Source: Shewanella psychromarinicola
GTDB lineage: Bacteria > Pseudomonadota > Gammaproteobacteria > Enterobacterales > Shewanellaceae
Assembly (NCBI RefSeq): GCF_003855155.1
Contig: NZ_CP034073.1
Location: 3,224,001 to 3,288,000 of the forward strand
DNA length: 64,000 nucleotides
Direction: 5' to 3'
The translations under genes were made by a program, and so were the position numbers. Position 1 is the stretch's first letter. The number at the start of each line of letters is the position of its first letter. Under the pieces are notes generated by a model. The model searched no databases and was not told the origin of the DNA. It saw nothing but the letters and a program-made list of their open reading frames with translations. Shown in pieces: positions 49,297-57,401 of this stretch.

Positions 49297-49847
49297 TCTT
49301 TCTCTGGGGTATGATCAACCCAAATCAAATTATTGGGATCAATCGTTAAAGCGGATAACTTCATCATAAAGCGTTGTTTAATAATGGCATCAATGCTGGG
49401 TGTTCTTGATAAAATCCACGCATACTTGTCATTAGGGCCAATGACGAGGGCATCTGTGTAACGACCATTTTGGGCTTAAACGATGTCGTGGATTTGGTAT
49501 GCACCATAGAATGGTCCGAAAAAAGAGACTTTTAGCAATCCTTGATTAGCGCCATTAATGAAATATGCTTTGCCTGTTGCCTGATCCCAGCGTTGCTTAT
49601 CTTGTTTATATCCTCGATTAATAACCACAAGCTTGTCACCTTGCGGGTTATACTGCGCGGTCACATTTGACATGTTGCGCTCAAATGAGTGATCAAGGCG
49701 GGCAATTTCATACCAAGTTCCTATGTATTGCTCAATTTCAAAAGGTTTGACGACATCAACTGGTTTGTCAATCAGTGTACATGCTGATAAACCCAGTAAA
49801 GAAATACTGATGCTAAAAGTGCTTATTATTTTGGAAAATAATGTCAT
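49287..49847 (-). pseudogene. blc: Lipocalin Blc gene interrupted by one nonsense codon
   Basis: Outer-membrane lipoprotein of the bacterial lipocalin family, thought to bind lipids under envelope stress. Lipoprotein signal MTLFSKIISTFSISISLLGLSAC, then lipocalin motif IGTWYEIARLDHSFE and VSFFGPFYGAYQI. At 49476-49478 a TAA interrupts the frame after HDIV. Beyond it the same frame continues AQNGRYTDALVIGPNDKYAW, ILSRTPSI and LIWVDHTPEKDDR, exactly the expected C-terminus, to a stop at 49287. The 187-codon frame has no indel, so a single base change is enough. The 123-residue product would lack the last beta strands. A recent mutation, a sequencing error or readthrough are all possible. Confidence 0.85.
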
Positions 49848-49903
49848 GTTGAAGCCTTAACTGAATGGTTAATACAATGGGAATTTATTGACCCAGAAAA
49901 TAG

Positions 49904-49931
49904 AGTACGTATTGAGGTTGGTTATTGATCT
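49904..49931 (-). promoter_or_regulatory. Predicted ECF sigma promoter of the lipocalin gene
   Basis: Minus strand AGATCA, 16-base spacer, CGTACT, about 57 bases before the lipocalin ATG. The outer -35 bases differ from the other two sites, so it is the weakest of the three. Confidence 0.5.
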
Positions 49932-50050
49932 TGTTTAATAAATTTTTTTCATTTTCGGTCACATAAATCTAGGTCTAACAACGATTATTGGTATTTTTTA
50001 AGTATAATTATTATTAATATTTGAAGTTGTATATTAGGTGGAAGTCGTTC

Positions 50051-50992
50051 ATGAAAAAAGTGCTTGATACGGTTGATCAACGAACTAAGTTAGTGGGCGA
50101 AAATCGTTTAGAATTATTGTTATTTCGCATTAGTTCAAGTCAATTATTTGCTATTAATGTATTTAAAGTCAAAGAGGTAGTTAACTTACCTCCGTTAAAT
50201 ACCGTACCTGGTAGCAATCCTAATATTTATGGTGTGGCTAACATCAGAGGGATCTCGATCCCGGTGATTAATTTACGTGAAGCGATTGGTTTTTCACCCA
50301 TGCCGGTAACCGAAGATAGCAAATTGATTATTACTGAATATAACCGCAGTGTGCAGGGCTTTTTAGTGGGTAATGTCGAGAACATTATTAATATGACGTG
50401 GAGTGATATTATGCCGCCACCCAAAACCGCTGGCGGAGATAACTACTTAACGGCGATAACAAGAATTGAAGATCAAGGGCAAGTGCGTTTGGTGTCTATT
50501 ATTGATGTTGAAAAAGTGTTGGCTGAGATCATCGATTACGATGTGAAATTAACCGATGGGGTGCTCGACGAAGCGTTAGCGACGCAAATGCTTGGCCGTA
50601 AGGTATTAATCGTTGATGACTCATCTACTGCACGTAAGCAAGTAAGAGATACATTAAGTCAGCTAGGCCTTGAGATTGTTGAGGCGTCAGATGGACTTCA
50701 AGCGTTGCAATTACTGCAATCGTGGGCGGATGAAGGTCGTGATGTTGCAAATGAATTATTAATGATGATTACCGATGCAGAAATGCCTGAAATGGATGGT
50801 TATAAGTTGACCTTCGAAGTTCGTAATGATCCCAGAATGACATCGTTATTTATTACACTCAATACTTCTCTTAGTGGTAGTTTTAATCAAGCTATGGTGG
50901 AAAAAGTCGGCTGTAATGAATTTATCTCTAAATTTCAACCCGATTTATTAGTGCGCGTGGTCCAAGATCGTTTGCGCACTCTTATTGGCTAA
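50051..50992 (+). CDS. cheV: Chemotaxis coupling/receiver protein CheV
   Basis: 313 residues: a CheW-like domain (about 15-165, with FKVKEVVNLPPLN and GVANIRGISIPVINL) fused to a receiver domain (about 183-313). Acidic pocket D189/D190, phospho-acceptor D242 in MITDAEMPEMDG, T272 and K294 are all present. CheV links receptors to CheA and tunes adaptation. No other chemotaxis gene is nearby, so it is an orphan. ATG at 50051 is preferred over an upstream TTG at 50021. Confidence 0.93.
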   Translation: MKKVLDTVDQRTKLVGENRLELLLFRISSSQLFAINVFKVKEVVNLPPLNTVPGSNPNIYGVANIRGISIPVINLREAIGFSPMPVTEDSKLIITEYNRSVQGFLVGNVENIINMTWSDIMPPPKTAGGDNYLTAITRIEDQGQVRLVSIIDVEKVLAEIIDYDVKLTDGVLDEALATQMLGRKVLIVDDSSTARKQVRDTLSQLGLEIVEASDGLQALQLLQSWADEGRDVANELLMMITDAEMPEMDGYKLTFEVRNDPRMTSLFITLNTSLSGSFNQAMVEKVGCNEFISKFQPDLLVRVVQDRLRTLIG

Positions 50993-51015
50993 ATATTGGC
51001 TAGTCGCTAGGTCGT

Positions 51016-51669
51016 TTATTGGTCCATATCTTCGATTAACTCATCAAGAATAAGACGTTGATGTCCGGGGGTAACACCAATATTAAGCCGAGCGATTTTA
51101 ACCGCATGACCAAATTGGGCTTTACCAAGCAGGGTAATGAGCTGCTGCAAAAAGCCACTGTCTAAAGACAAGGTTTGGCTATAGTGGCTAATGGCTTTGG
51201 TTAATGAGGTAAATACAATATCGTCAAACTCAAAACCGGTTTGATATTGACTACTATTACCGGCGATTTCCCCCTCGAGTAATACACCGTCAAGACTTAA
51301 TGGCCAACCCCGAGCATTAATACGACCTTGGGCGATTTGATACATCATCCAAGCACTTTTCTTAAAGCCACCAAAAATCATACAATCAAATTCAGATTCT
51401 TTGAGTTCTTGCTCCGTCCAGTTAATGCCAATGGCTAAGTCTTTGCGATATAGGTGCATTAAATTATCTTTCACCGCATCACGACAATCCCAAATAGAGG
51501 TCAGCAGATTTTTCTTGGCTAACATATGGCATTCTTGGCAAGCGGGAATGGCTAGAGAGGGATGGGGAGTATGAGTCATTCTATAGTAATCAAAGGTATG
51601 GTTACTTGGCTCGTAGCAAAACCAACAAGTGTGGCGTTTGTCAAAAGGAACATCAATCAGAGTAGGCAT
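51016..51669 (-). CDS. Hypothetical protein with two CxxC pairs
   Basis: 217 residues. C15-x2-C18 (TCWFCYEP) and C44-x2-C47 (CQECH) form a likely zinc knuckle like that of HNH endonuclease-type modules, but no H-N-H catalytic residues are evident. The rest is mixed helical with a Trp-rich middle (WPLSLDG). I do not recognise a named family. ATG at 51669 is chosen over GTG at 51675. It converges with cheV and precedes the DUF2750 gene on the same strand. Confidence 0.7.
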   Translation of the reverse strand: MPTLIDVPFDKRHTCWFCYEPSNHTFDYYRMTHTPHPSLAIPACQECHMLAKKNLLTSIWDCRDAVKDNLMHLYRKDLAIGINWTEQELKESEFDCMIFGGFKKSAWMMYQIAQGRINARGWPLSLDGVLLEGEIAGNSSQYQTGFEFDDIVFTSLTKAISHYSQTLSLDSGFLQQLITLLGKAQFGHAVKIARLNIGVTPGHQRLILDELIEDMDQ

Positions 51670-51737
51670 GGGCACAGTATTATCAATAGGCTGTTCAATG
51701 ACTCACAGCCTAGGTAGTAAGATTAAATTAACGTCGA

Positions 51738-52097
51738 CTATTCTTGTTCAAAATCAACTAATTCTTTAGCCAGTACGATGGGGTCGATTTCTAGGCATTC
51801 TTGCTCTGCTTCCCAGTCAACACCAATTAATACGCCATCATCATTTAAGTCACTTACCCAGTATTCTAAAAATTCAGCCAGAGTGATGGTCACGGCATTG
51901 TAGTCAGCCCATTCATCAGTGCAGTGACTTTTTGCCGCAGTTTCACTTGACCAAAGTGGCATAACATCAGTTTCTTCAAATTCTGATGAGTCACATACAA
52001 CCCAACCCTCACCGGTTTCATCTTGTAAGCCCCATAAGACTTGATGTTGTTTTACGCTTTCGATAAAGCCTGTTAATGCTGCTGTCTGTTCGGTCAT
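51738..52097 (-). CDS. DUF2750-like small acidic protein
   Basis: 119 residues, strongly acidic. VLWGLQDETGEGWVVCDSSEF, MPLWSSETAAKSHCTDEWADY and the late FLEYWVSDLNDDGVLIGVDW resemble DUF2750 proteins, which have no known role. The start at 52097 (MTEQTAALTGF) is preferred; the frame upstream is open but AT-rich and non-protein-like. Confidence 0.72.
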   Translation of the reverse strand: MTEQTAALTGFIESVKQHQVLWGLQDETGEGWVVCDSSEFEETDVMPLWSSETAAKSHCTDEWADYNAVTITLAEFLEYWVSDLNDDGVLIGVDWEAEQECLEIDPIVLAKELVDFEQE

Positions 52098-52610
52098 GAT
52101 AAATCGCTTAAATGAGTGAGAATTAAAATCATTATACGGACTCAATGAATAAGGAAAAGGCTTAATTAATGAAAATTTTATTATGTGAATTCTCGGTTGA
52201 TATTTAGAGAGTAAATTCACTTCTTATCTGTTCACTTAACTGGGATGTTGCGCAACACTGGCCAATAGCATGACTGAAGGTATCGTTGCTGTAATTCTTA
52301 TCTTCAGGCAACGTTATGTCACATCATACTCGTCTAAATAGCATACTGAAGCCTGTCTTTGGGGCGAGACTCAGGTATTTAAGTTGTTTAATATCTTAAT
52401 TTATAATTGTGTCAACATGATACCGCGAACTGAAAAGCTTGAGTGGCACTGAGTGAACATATAATGATTGCTATTGTTATAACCTGTTTTTTTGTTTGTT
52501 AATTAAATTTTGTATAAATAAACAGGCTTTAATGATGACAGCTCTTGTTTCCTGATGGGCAATCAGTCACGATATTCATTATTCATTTTGTGCTAATTAA
52601 GTGTTGTTTC
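52098..52610. other. Divergent intergenic region before the transglycosylase gene
   Basis: 513 bases with no supported gene, repeat or clear hairpin terminator. It presumably holds promoters for the DUF2750-like and transglycosylase genes. Confidence 0.5.
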
Positions 52611-53849
52611 ATGACGAAAAAAAGTCGGGTTCCTGTGTTTGTTGCTTCAATCATTTTATCTTGTACTGTGCTCAGTGCCTGTACGGCTTCGGCAACACCA
52701 AAGGTCAGTAATACGGTTGAGCCTGCCGATGACTTTGCCCAATGTGTGGTCAGATTACAGCAAAAAGCCAAGGATGCTGGAATTTCACAAGATATAATTG
52801 ATACCACTGTGGCTCAGTTAACGTATGTGCCACGAGTGATTGAATTAGACAATCAACAACCAGAATTTACCACGACATTTGGTGATTATTTTGATAAGCG
52901 TGTGACCCCTTGGCGAGTTGAGCAAGGTCGAAAATTAATGGCTAAACATCAACCTTTATTAAACACGCTAACAAAAAAGTATGGGGTTCCAGGCCAGTAT
53001 ATTATGGCCTTTTGGGGGCTTGAAACCAATTTTGGCAGTTACAAAGGCAGCATGTCAGTGCTCGACTCACTGGCAACCTTGGCGTGCGACCCTCGTAGAA
53101 GTGATTATTTTACCGGTGAGTTACTACAAGCGCTTAAGCTAAAACAGCAATATCATTTTGATGATAAGAAAATGGTCGGTTCATGGGCTGGTGCGATGGG
53201 GCACACTCAGTTTATGCCGACCAACTACCGAAAATATGCGGTAGATGGCGATGGCGATGGGATTGCTGATCTGTGGAATAGTACCGATGATGCACTGACG
53301 TCAGCGGCAAACTTTTTACAACATCTAGGTTGGAAAGCCGATGAACGATGGGGGCGCGAAGTGTTGTTGCCTGATGATTATCCGTTTTCTTATTTAGGCG
53401 GCAAACATGTCTTACCACTCGTTAAATGGCATGAGCTTAATATTACCCAAGCGAATGGTCAGCCGTTATCTACACCAGACATGCAAGCGGCATTATATTT
53501 ACCGGCAGGACATACAGGGCCAGCCTTCTTAGGTTATGACAACTTTAACGTGATTATGCGTTGGAATCGTTCTGAGTTTTATGCCATTGCGGTGGGCCAT
53601 TTAGCCGACCGCATCAATGGCGCGTTACCATTAACACGCGCTGTGCCTAAACAAGCAAGGTTAAGCCGAGACACGGTAAAAAAATTACAGCAAAAGCTGA
53701 ATGATGCTGGATTTGATGTCGGTGAGCCAGATGGTATTTTAGGTCGAAATTCAGTGTTAGGTTTGCAAGCCTTTCAACAGAAAAAAGGGCTTGTTGCTGA
53801 TGGTTTCCCTGACGTACAAACATTTACCGCCTTGGGTATTAAACGATAG
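52611..53849 (+). CDS. Lytic murein transglycosylase (MltB family) with peptidoglycan-binding domain
   Basis: 412-residue outer-membrane lipoprotein (lipobox LSAC, Cys24) that cleaves the MurNAc-GlcNAc bond. The catalytic E138 is in MAFWGLETNFGSYKG. GAMGHTQFMPTNY and DGDGIADLWNSTDDAL are conserved blocks of the MltB family. A C-terminal PG_binding_1 domain (LSRDTVKKLQQKLNDAGF ... GLQAFQQKKGL) is the variant common in Shewanella and Vibrio. ATG at 52611 starts the lipoprotein signal; the longer frame from 52545 is not favoured. Confidence 0.93.
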   Translation: MTKKSRVPVFVASIILSCTVLSACTASATPKVSNTVEPADDFAQCVVRLQQKAKDAGISQDIIDTTVAQLTYVPRVIELDNQQPEFTTTFGDYFDKRVTPWRVEQGRKLMAKHQPLLNTLTKKYGVPGQYIMAFWGLETNFGSYKGSMSVLDSLATLACDPRRSDYFTGELLQALKLKQQYHFDDKKMVGSWAGAMGHTQFMPTNYRKYAVDGDGDGIADLWNSTDDALTSAANFLQHLGWKADERWGREVLLPDDYPFSYLGGKHVLPLVKWHELNITQANGQPLSTPDMQAALYLPAGHTGPAFLGYDNFNVIMRWNRSEFYAIAVGHLADRINGALPLTRAVPKQARLSRDTVKKLQQKLNDAGFDVGEPDGILGRNSVLGLQAFQQKKGLVADGFPDVQTFTALGIKR

Positions 53850-53933
53850 TGACGAGGTTATTGGCCACTTTTTTGTGGATGCATTAGCACGCTTTTGCTA
53901 AGCTTCGGCAAATTTTAGATTTAAGGAACGATA

Positions 53934-54416
53934 ATGAGCATTAAAGACGATATGGTCGTGCAGTTTAATTACTCGCTACGTGATGAAAAAGGCGATGTGA
54001 TTGAATCAAACGAAGGTCTTGAACCGATATCATATTTGCATGGTCATGACAACATGATGCCAGGTATCGAAGATGCTATTAATGGTAAACAAATTGGCGA
54101 GAAGTTCACCATTACGCCTCCTGCTGCCGATACCTATGGTGAACGCCAAGCTGATGCTGAACAACGCGTATCGGTGAAACATCTTGTTGGTGCAAAAGTA
54201 TGGAAACCTGGCATGGCTGCTGTTGTTAATACTGACGAGGGCAAACGTCAAGTTACCATCATTAAAGTGGGTAAATTTATGGCAACGGTAGATGTGAATC
54301 ATCCTCTATCAGGACGAGAATTAACCTTCGACATTGAAATTGTCGGTGCTCGTGACGCGTCAGATGAAGAAATTGCTCATGGCCATGCCCATGGTGCAGG
54401 TGGTCATCACCACTAA
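53934..54416 (+). CDS. slyD: FKBP-type peptidyl-prolyl isomerase SlyD
   Basis: 160-residue cytoplasmic folding helper. N-terminal FKBP half (VVQFNYSLRDEKGDVIESN), an insert-in-flap chaperone domain (YGERQADAEQRVSVKHL), FKBP end (HPLSGRELTFDIEIVGARDAS) and a short His-rich tail (HGHAHGAGGHHH) that can bind nickel. The tail is shorter than in E. coli SlyD and lacks cysteines. An AAGGA site precedes the start. Terminated by a good hairpin. Confidence 0.93.
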   Translation: MSIKDDMVVQFNYSLRDEKGDVIESNEGLEPISYLHGHDNMMPGIEDAINGKQIGEKFTITPPAADTYGERQADAEQRVSVKHLVGAKVWKPGMAAVVNTDEGKRQVTIIKVGKFMATVDVNHPLSGRELTFDIEIVGARDASDEEIAHGHAHGAGGHHH

Positions 54417-54469
54417 TGAGTTTAATTTACTGTTAATGCTAAATTTAGGCGTAAATTAATTGGTGTATA

Positions 54470-54497
54470 AATCCCAAGTGAACACTTGGGATTTTTG
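54470..54497 (+). terminator. slyD terminator
   Basis: AATCCCAAGTG/CACTTGGGATT 11-bp stem with AA loop and T-run. Confidence 0.9.
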
Positions 54498-54515
54498 TTT
54501 TTACAGTGAGTTATT

Positions 54516-54743
54516 ATGGTTATTGATTTTTCTTTGGGTAGAATTATTGTTACTGTGCATGAAATTCAGTGCCGGTTTCATGATAGTCAATTGGTGCTCG
54601 CTGCATCAGTAGATGATATTAGTTGTTTTCATCAAGGGTTAGTGATTGTAGCCGATGCAGGGACGGTAAGGTGGAGTCTCAAACTCGATAATCCGTCGCA
54701 ATTAGAGGCGTTACTTAACCACACCGGGATCCACGCGCAATAA
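54516..54743 (+). CDS. DUF3389-like small protein
   Basis: 75 residues (MVIDFSLGRIIVTVHEIQ ... VIVADAGTVRWSLKLDNPSQ). All beta-like with a helical end. The pattern matches my memory of DUF3389 in Vibrio and Shewanella; function unknown. GTGAG lies before the ATG. Confidence 0.68.
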   Translation: MVIDFSLGRIIVTVHEIQCRFHDSQLVLAASVDDISCFHQGLVIVADAGTVRWSLKLDNPSQLEALLNHTGIHAQ

Positions 54744-54750
54744 CTCATCA

Positions 54751-54891
54751 ACATACGCCAAATCAAGCTTGCTGTTTGTATAGCTAACAAGGCGTATTGA
54801 CGAGTCAATAGCGAGTCTATTGCACGTCAATACAAGGTAGAAAAGGCACAAACCACTTTTTTATAAGCATTTATTAGCCTATATGAGGTTA
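54751..54891 (+). repeat. Intergenic repeat element, copy 2
   Basis: Aligns with 27627-27780. The hairpin is better preserved here: GTATTGACG (54794-54802) pairs with CGTCAATAC (54825-54833), and inside it CAATAG pairs with CTATTG. It sits between the DUF3389-like gene and yqjG. Confidence 0.8.
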
Positions 54892-54901
54892 ATTAGATTA
54901 G

Positions 54902-55912
54902 TTAAGTTGTCAGATCCGCACGGTTATGTGGTCGTAAATAGTCAATATCTGGACCAATAGGGACGATTTGAGTTGGATTGATATGTTGATGGCTGAAGTA
55001 ATAATGCTGTTTTATATGGGTCATATTGACCGTTGCGGCAATGCCGGGTTGTTGATATAAATCACGTAAGTAAGCAGAAATATTTGGCATGCTTTCAATG
55101 GTATTGCGGTTGGTTTTGAAATGACCGACATAAACGCTGTCAAACCGGATTAATGTGGTGAACAGGCGCCAATCAGCTTCGGTTATGTGCTCACCCAACA
55201 AATAGCGTGTTCCTGTTAAGCGTGATTCAATGGTATCCAATGCCGAAAATAATGCACTGAACGCTTCTTCATAAGCCGCTTGTGAAGTCGCAAAACCGCT
55301 ACGATACACCCCATTATTTATCTTATCGTAAATGAAGTTATTGAGTTCATCTATCTGCTGTTGCAATGCTTGGGGATAATAATCGAGGTCATTCCCCGTG
55401 AGATGATTGAAGGCACTGTTAAACATTCTGATGATTTCAGATGATTCATTACTGACAATGGTGTTGGTTTTTTTGTCCCACAGCAACGGCACCGTGACTC
55501 GACCATTATATTGAGGTTTGGCAAACTGATACAGCTGGTACAAAAAATCCTTTTGATACAAAGGATCCGCTTGTGCCCCGGTAATATGTCGGCCAATGCG
55601 GGATCCATTTGCATTGGCAAATTCCCAGCCATTTTCTCGCATATGGGGTTCAACGACAGTGACATCAATAAGCGCTTGTAATTGCTTTAACTGCCTAAAA
55701 ATTAGGGTTCGATGTGCCCAAGGGCAGGCAAGTGATACGTACAGATGGTAGCGATTTGCTTCTGCCTTAAAGCCAGCATCTCCTGATGGGCCGGCTTGGC
55801 CATTAGCCGTCACCCAATGACGTAATTGAGCATTTTTTCGAACAAAATCACCGTTATTTTCTTCGGTAGCGTACCATTGGTCTACCCAATGGCCATTTTG
55901 TAATAAGCCCAT
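54902..55912 (-). CDS. yqjG: Glutathionyl-hydroquinone reductase (YqjG/ECM4 family)
   Basis: 336-residue omega-like glutathione transferase that reduces glutathionyl-hydroquinones. The catalytic C63 is in SLACPWAHRT. NESSEIIRMFNSAF is the glutathione gamma-glutamyl site, and RLFTTLIRFDSVYVGHFKTN and the INPTQIVPIGP end are family hallmarks. Monocistronic, convergent with the small gene upstream on the other strand. Confidence 0.93.
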   Translation of the reverse strand: MGLLQNGHWVDQWYATEENNGDFVRKNAQLRHWVTANGQAGPSGDAGFKAEANRYHLYVSLACPWAHRTLIFRQLKQLQALIDVTVVEPHMRENGWEFANANGSRIGRHITGAQADPLYQKDFLYQLYQFAKPQYNGRVTVPLLWDKKTNTIVSNESSEIIRMFNSAFNHLTGNDLDYYPQALQQQIDELNNFIYDKINNGVYRSGFATSQAAYEEAFSALFSALDTIESRLTGTRYLLGEHITEADWRLFTTLIRFDSVYVGHFKTNRNTIESMPNISAYLRDLYQQPGIAATVNMTHIKQHYYFSHQHINPTQIVPIGPDIDYLRPHNRADLTT

Positions 55913-56125
55913 TTTAGCTCACCTATTCAAGATATTTTCACTTATGATATAACAACTAAAATCGAATAAAAGATTAAAAAATTGGACTTTTTGTTCGATT
56001 AAATGCTGTGGATAGCATTGTAGCGGTATTATTTGTGATGATTAAGCGTGAATAATTCGATGTTAAAAATCAATTAACGTAAGATAGCCAGCAATATTGT
56101 TACTGTATTGAAAGGATTAATAAAT

Positions 56126-56794
56126 ATGCCTGCTCAGTTAGATAAAATCGTAGTTGAACCGCAATTACCCGCGACGTCTTGTGTTATTTGGTTACATGGA
56201 TTAGGTGATTCTGGTGCCGGTTTTGCCCCCGTGGTGCCAGTGTTAGGTCTAAATAGTCAGCATAGTATTCGGTTTATTTTCCCCCATGCACCAGAACAAG
56301 CGGTGACGATTAATGGCGGTTTTGTGATGCGCTCATGGTACGACATTAAAAGCATGGACTTGCATGAACGCGCCGATATACAAGGCGTTATGGCGTCAGA
56401 GCAAGCTATCCGGCAGTTAATAGTTGATCAAATTAACAATGGTATATCTGCCGATAAAATCGTCTTAGCCGGTTTTAGCCAAGGTGGGGTAATGAGTTTG
56501 TTTACCGGTCTGCGTTTTGAGCAAAAACTAGCGGGCATTATGGCGTTATCTTGCTACTTACCTGGCGGAGAGAAACTACCTGAGCAATTATCAGCGGCTA
56601 ACCAAAACACGCCTATTTGGCATAACCACGGTGAGCAAGATGATGTAGTACCCTTATTTGCAGGCAAAATGGCTAATGATGCCTTAAATGCTGCGGGTTA
56701 CAGCACTTCGTGGAAAACTTACCCAATGCCGCACAGCGTGCTGCCTAATCAACTGGCAGATATAGGTCAATGGTTGCAGCAAGTTTTACGTTAA
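56126..56794 (+). CDS. Carboxylesterase/phospholipase-type alpha/beta hydrolase (PF02230)
   Basis: 222 residues. IWLHGLGDSGAGF (22-33) provides the oxyanion region; the triad is S118 in GFSQGG, D172 or D173 in GEQDDVVP, and H203 in PMPHSV. Size and motifs match the small acyl-protein-thioesterase-like esterases. The natural substrate is unknown. ATG at 56126 has AAAGGA upstream. A terminator follows. Confidence 0.92.
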   Translation: MPAQLDKIVVEPQLPATSCVIWLHGLGDSGAGFAPVVPVLGLNSQHSIRFIFPHAPEQAVTINGGFVMRSWYDIKSMDLHERADIQGVMASEQAIRQLIVDQINNGISADKIVLAGFSQGGVMSLFTGLRFEQKLAGIMALSCYLPGGEKLPEQLSAANQNTPIWHNHGEQDDVVPLFAGKMANDALNAAGYSTSWKTYPMPHSVLPNQLADIGQWLQQVLR

Positions 56795-57401
56795 TGTGAT
56801 CTTAAGCATTTATTTTAAGGTGTTTGTTGTTTTACTTAAAAGACAATCAACCGTTTCTTCTTTTTGAGTAATTATCTACACTAATTTAAAGGCTTAGTTG
56901 TTTAAATGCAGCTAAGTCTTTTTTTTTAACGGTTAAAATATCAGTCTGAACATGACACTGTTCTATTTTTGGGACGAAATATGTTGTAACTAATTGTTAA
57001 TATTGTATAAATTGTCACACTTCGTCATGAAAATGTCACATAACCTTGGCAATGTTTGCTACTATCATGTTGATGAAATTTAGAGTCTGTTGATCTTTCG
57101 AGATAAATTTAACGGTTGCTTGTGGTTAATTAAGATAAGCCCATGTTGATGCAGTGTCTTTACTCTGTCTTAACACGGTCTATTGCTGTCGCAGTAAACC
57201 ACAAATACTGCCCGTTGGGTTCGGCTAAAAATGTTTTACTCTTTGTTGCAAGGTACTGGCTTAGAATGATTAAGCGTTACATCTTGAATCGCAATTAAAA
57301 TTATTTTATCACGAGCCAATATTTGACCTCGAAAGAAAAACACACTCTCATCAGGTATAAAATAATAAATTATTCAAATTATTCAAATTATGGGGTCTTA
57401 A
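56795..57401. other. Long leader region before the second nucleotidase
   Basis: Apart from the terminator, about 470 bases upstream of the nucleotidase hold no gene. Promoters for it are expected here, but none could be fixed; no Pho-box-like repeat was recognised. Confidence 0.5.
56891..56927 (+). terminator. Terminator after the esterase gene
   Basis: GGCTTAGTTG pairs with CAGCTAAGTC (G-U pairs allowed), followed by nine T. Confidence 0.8.
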
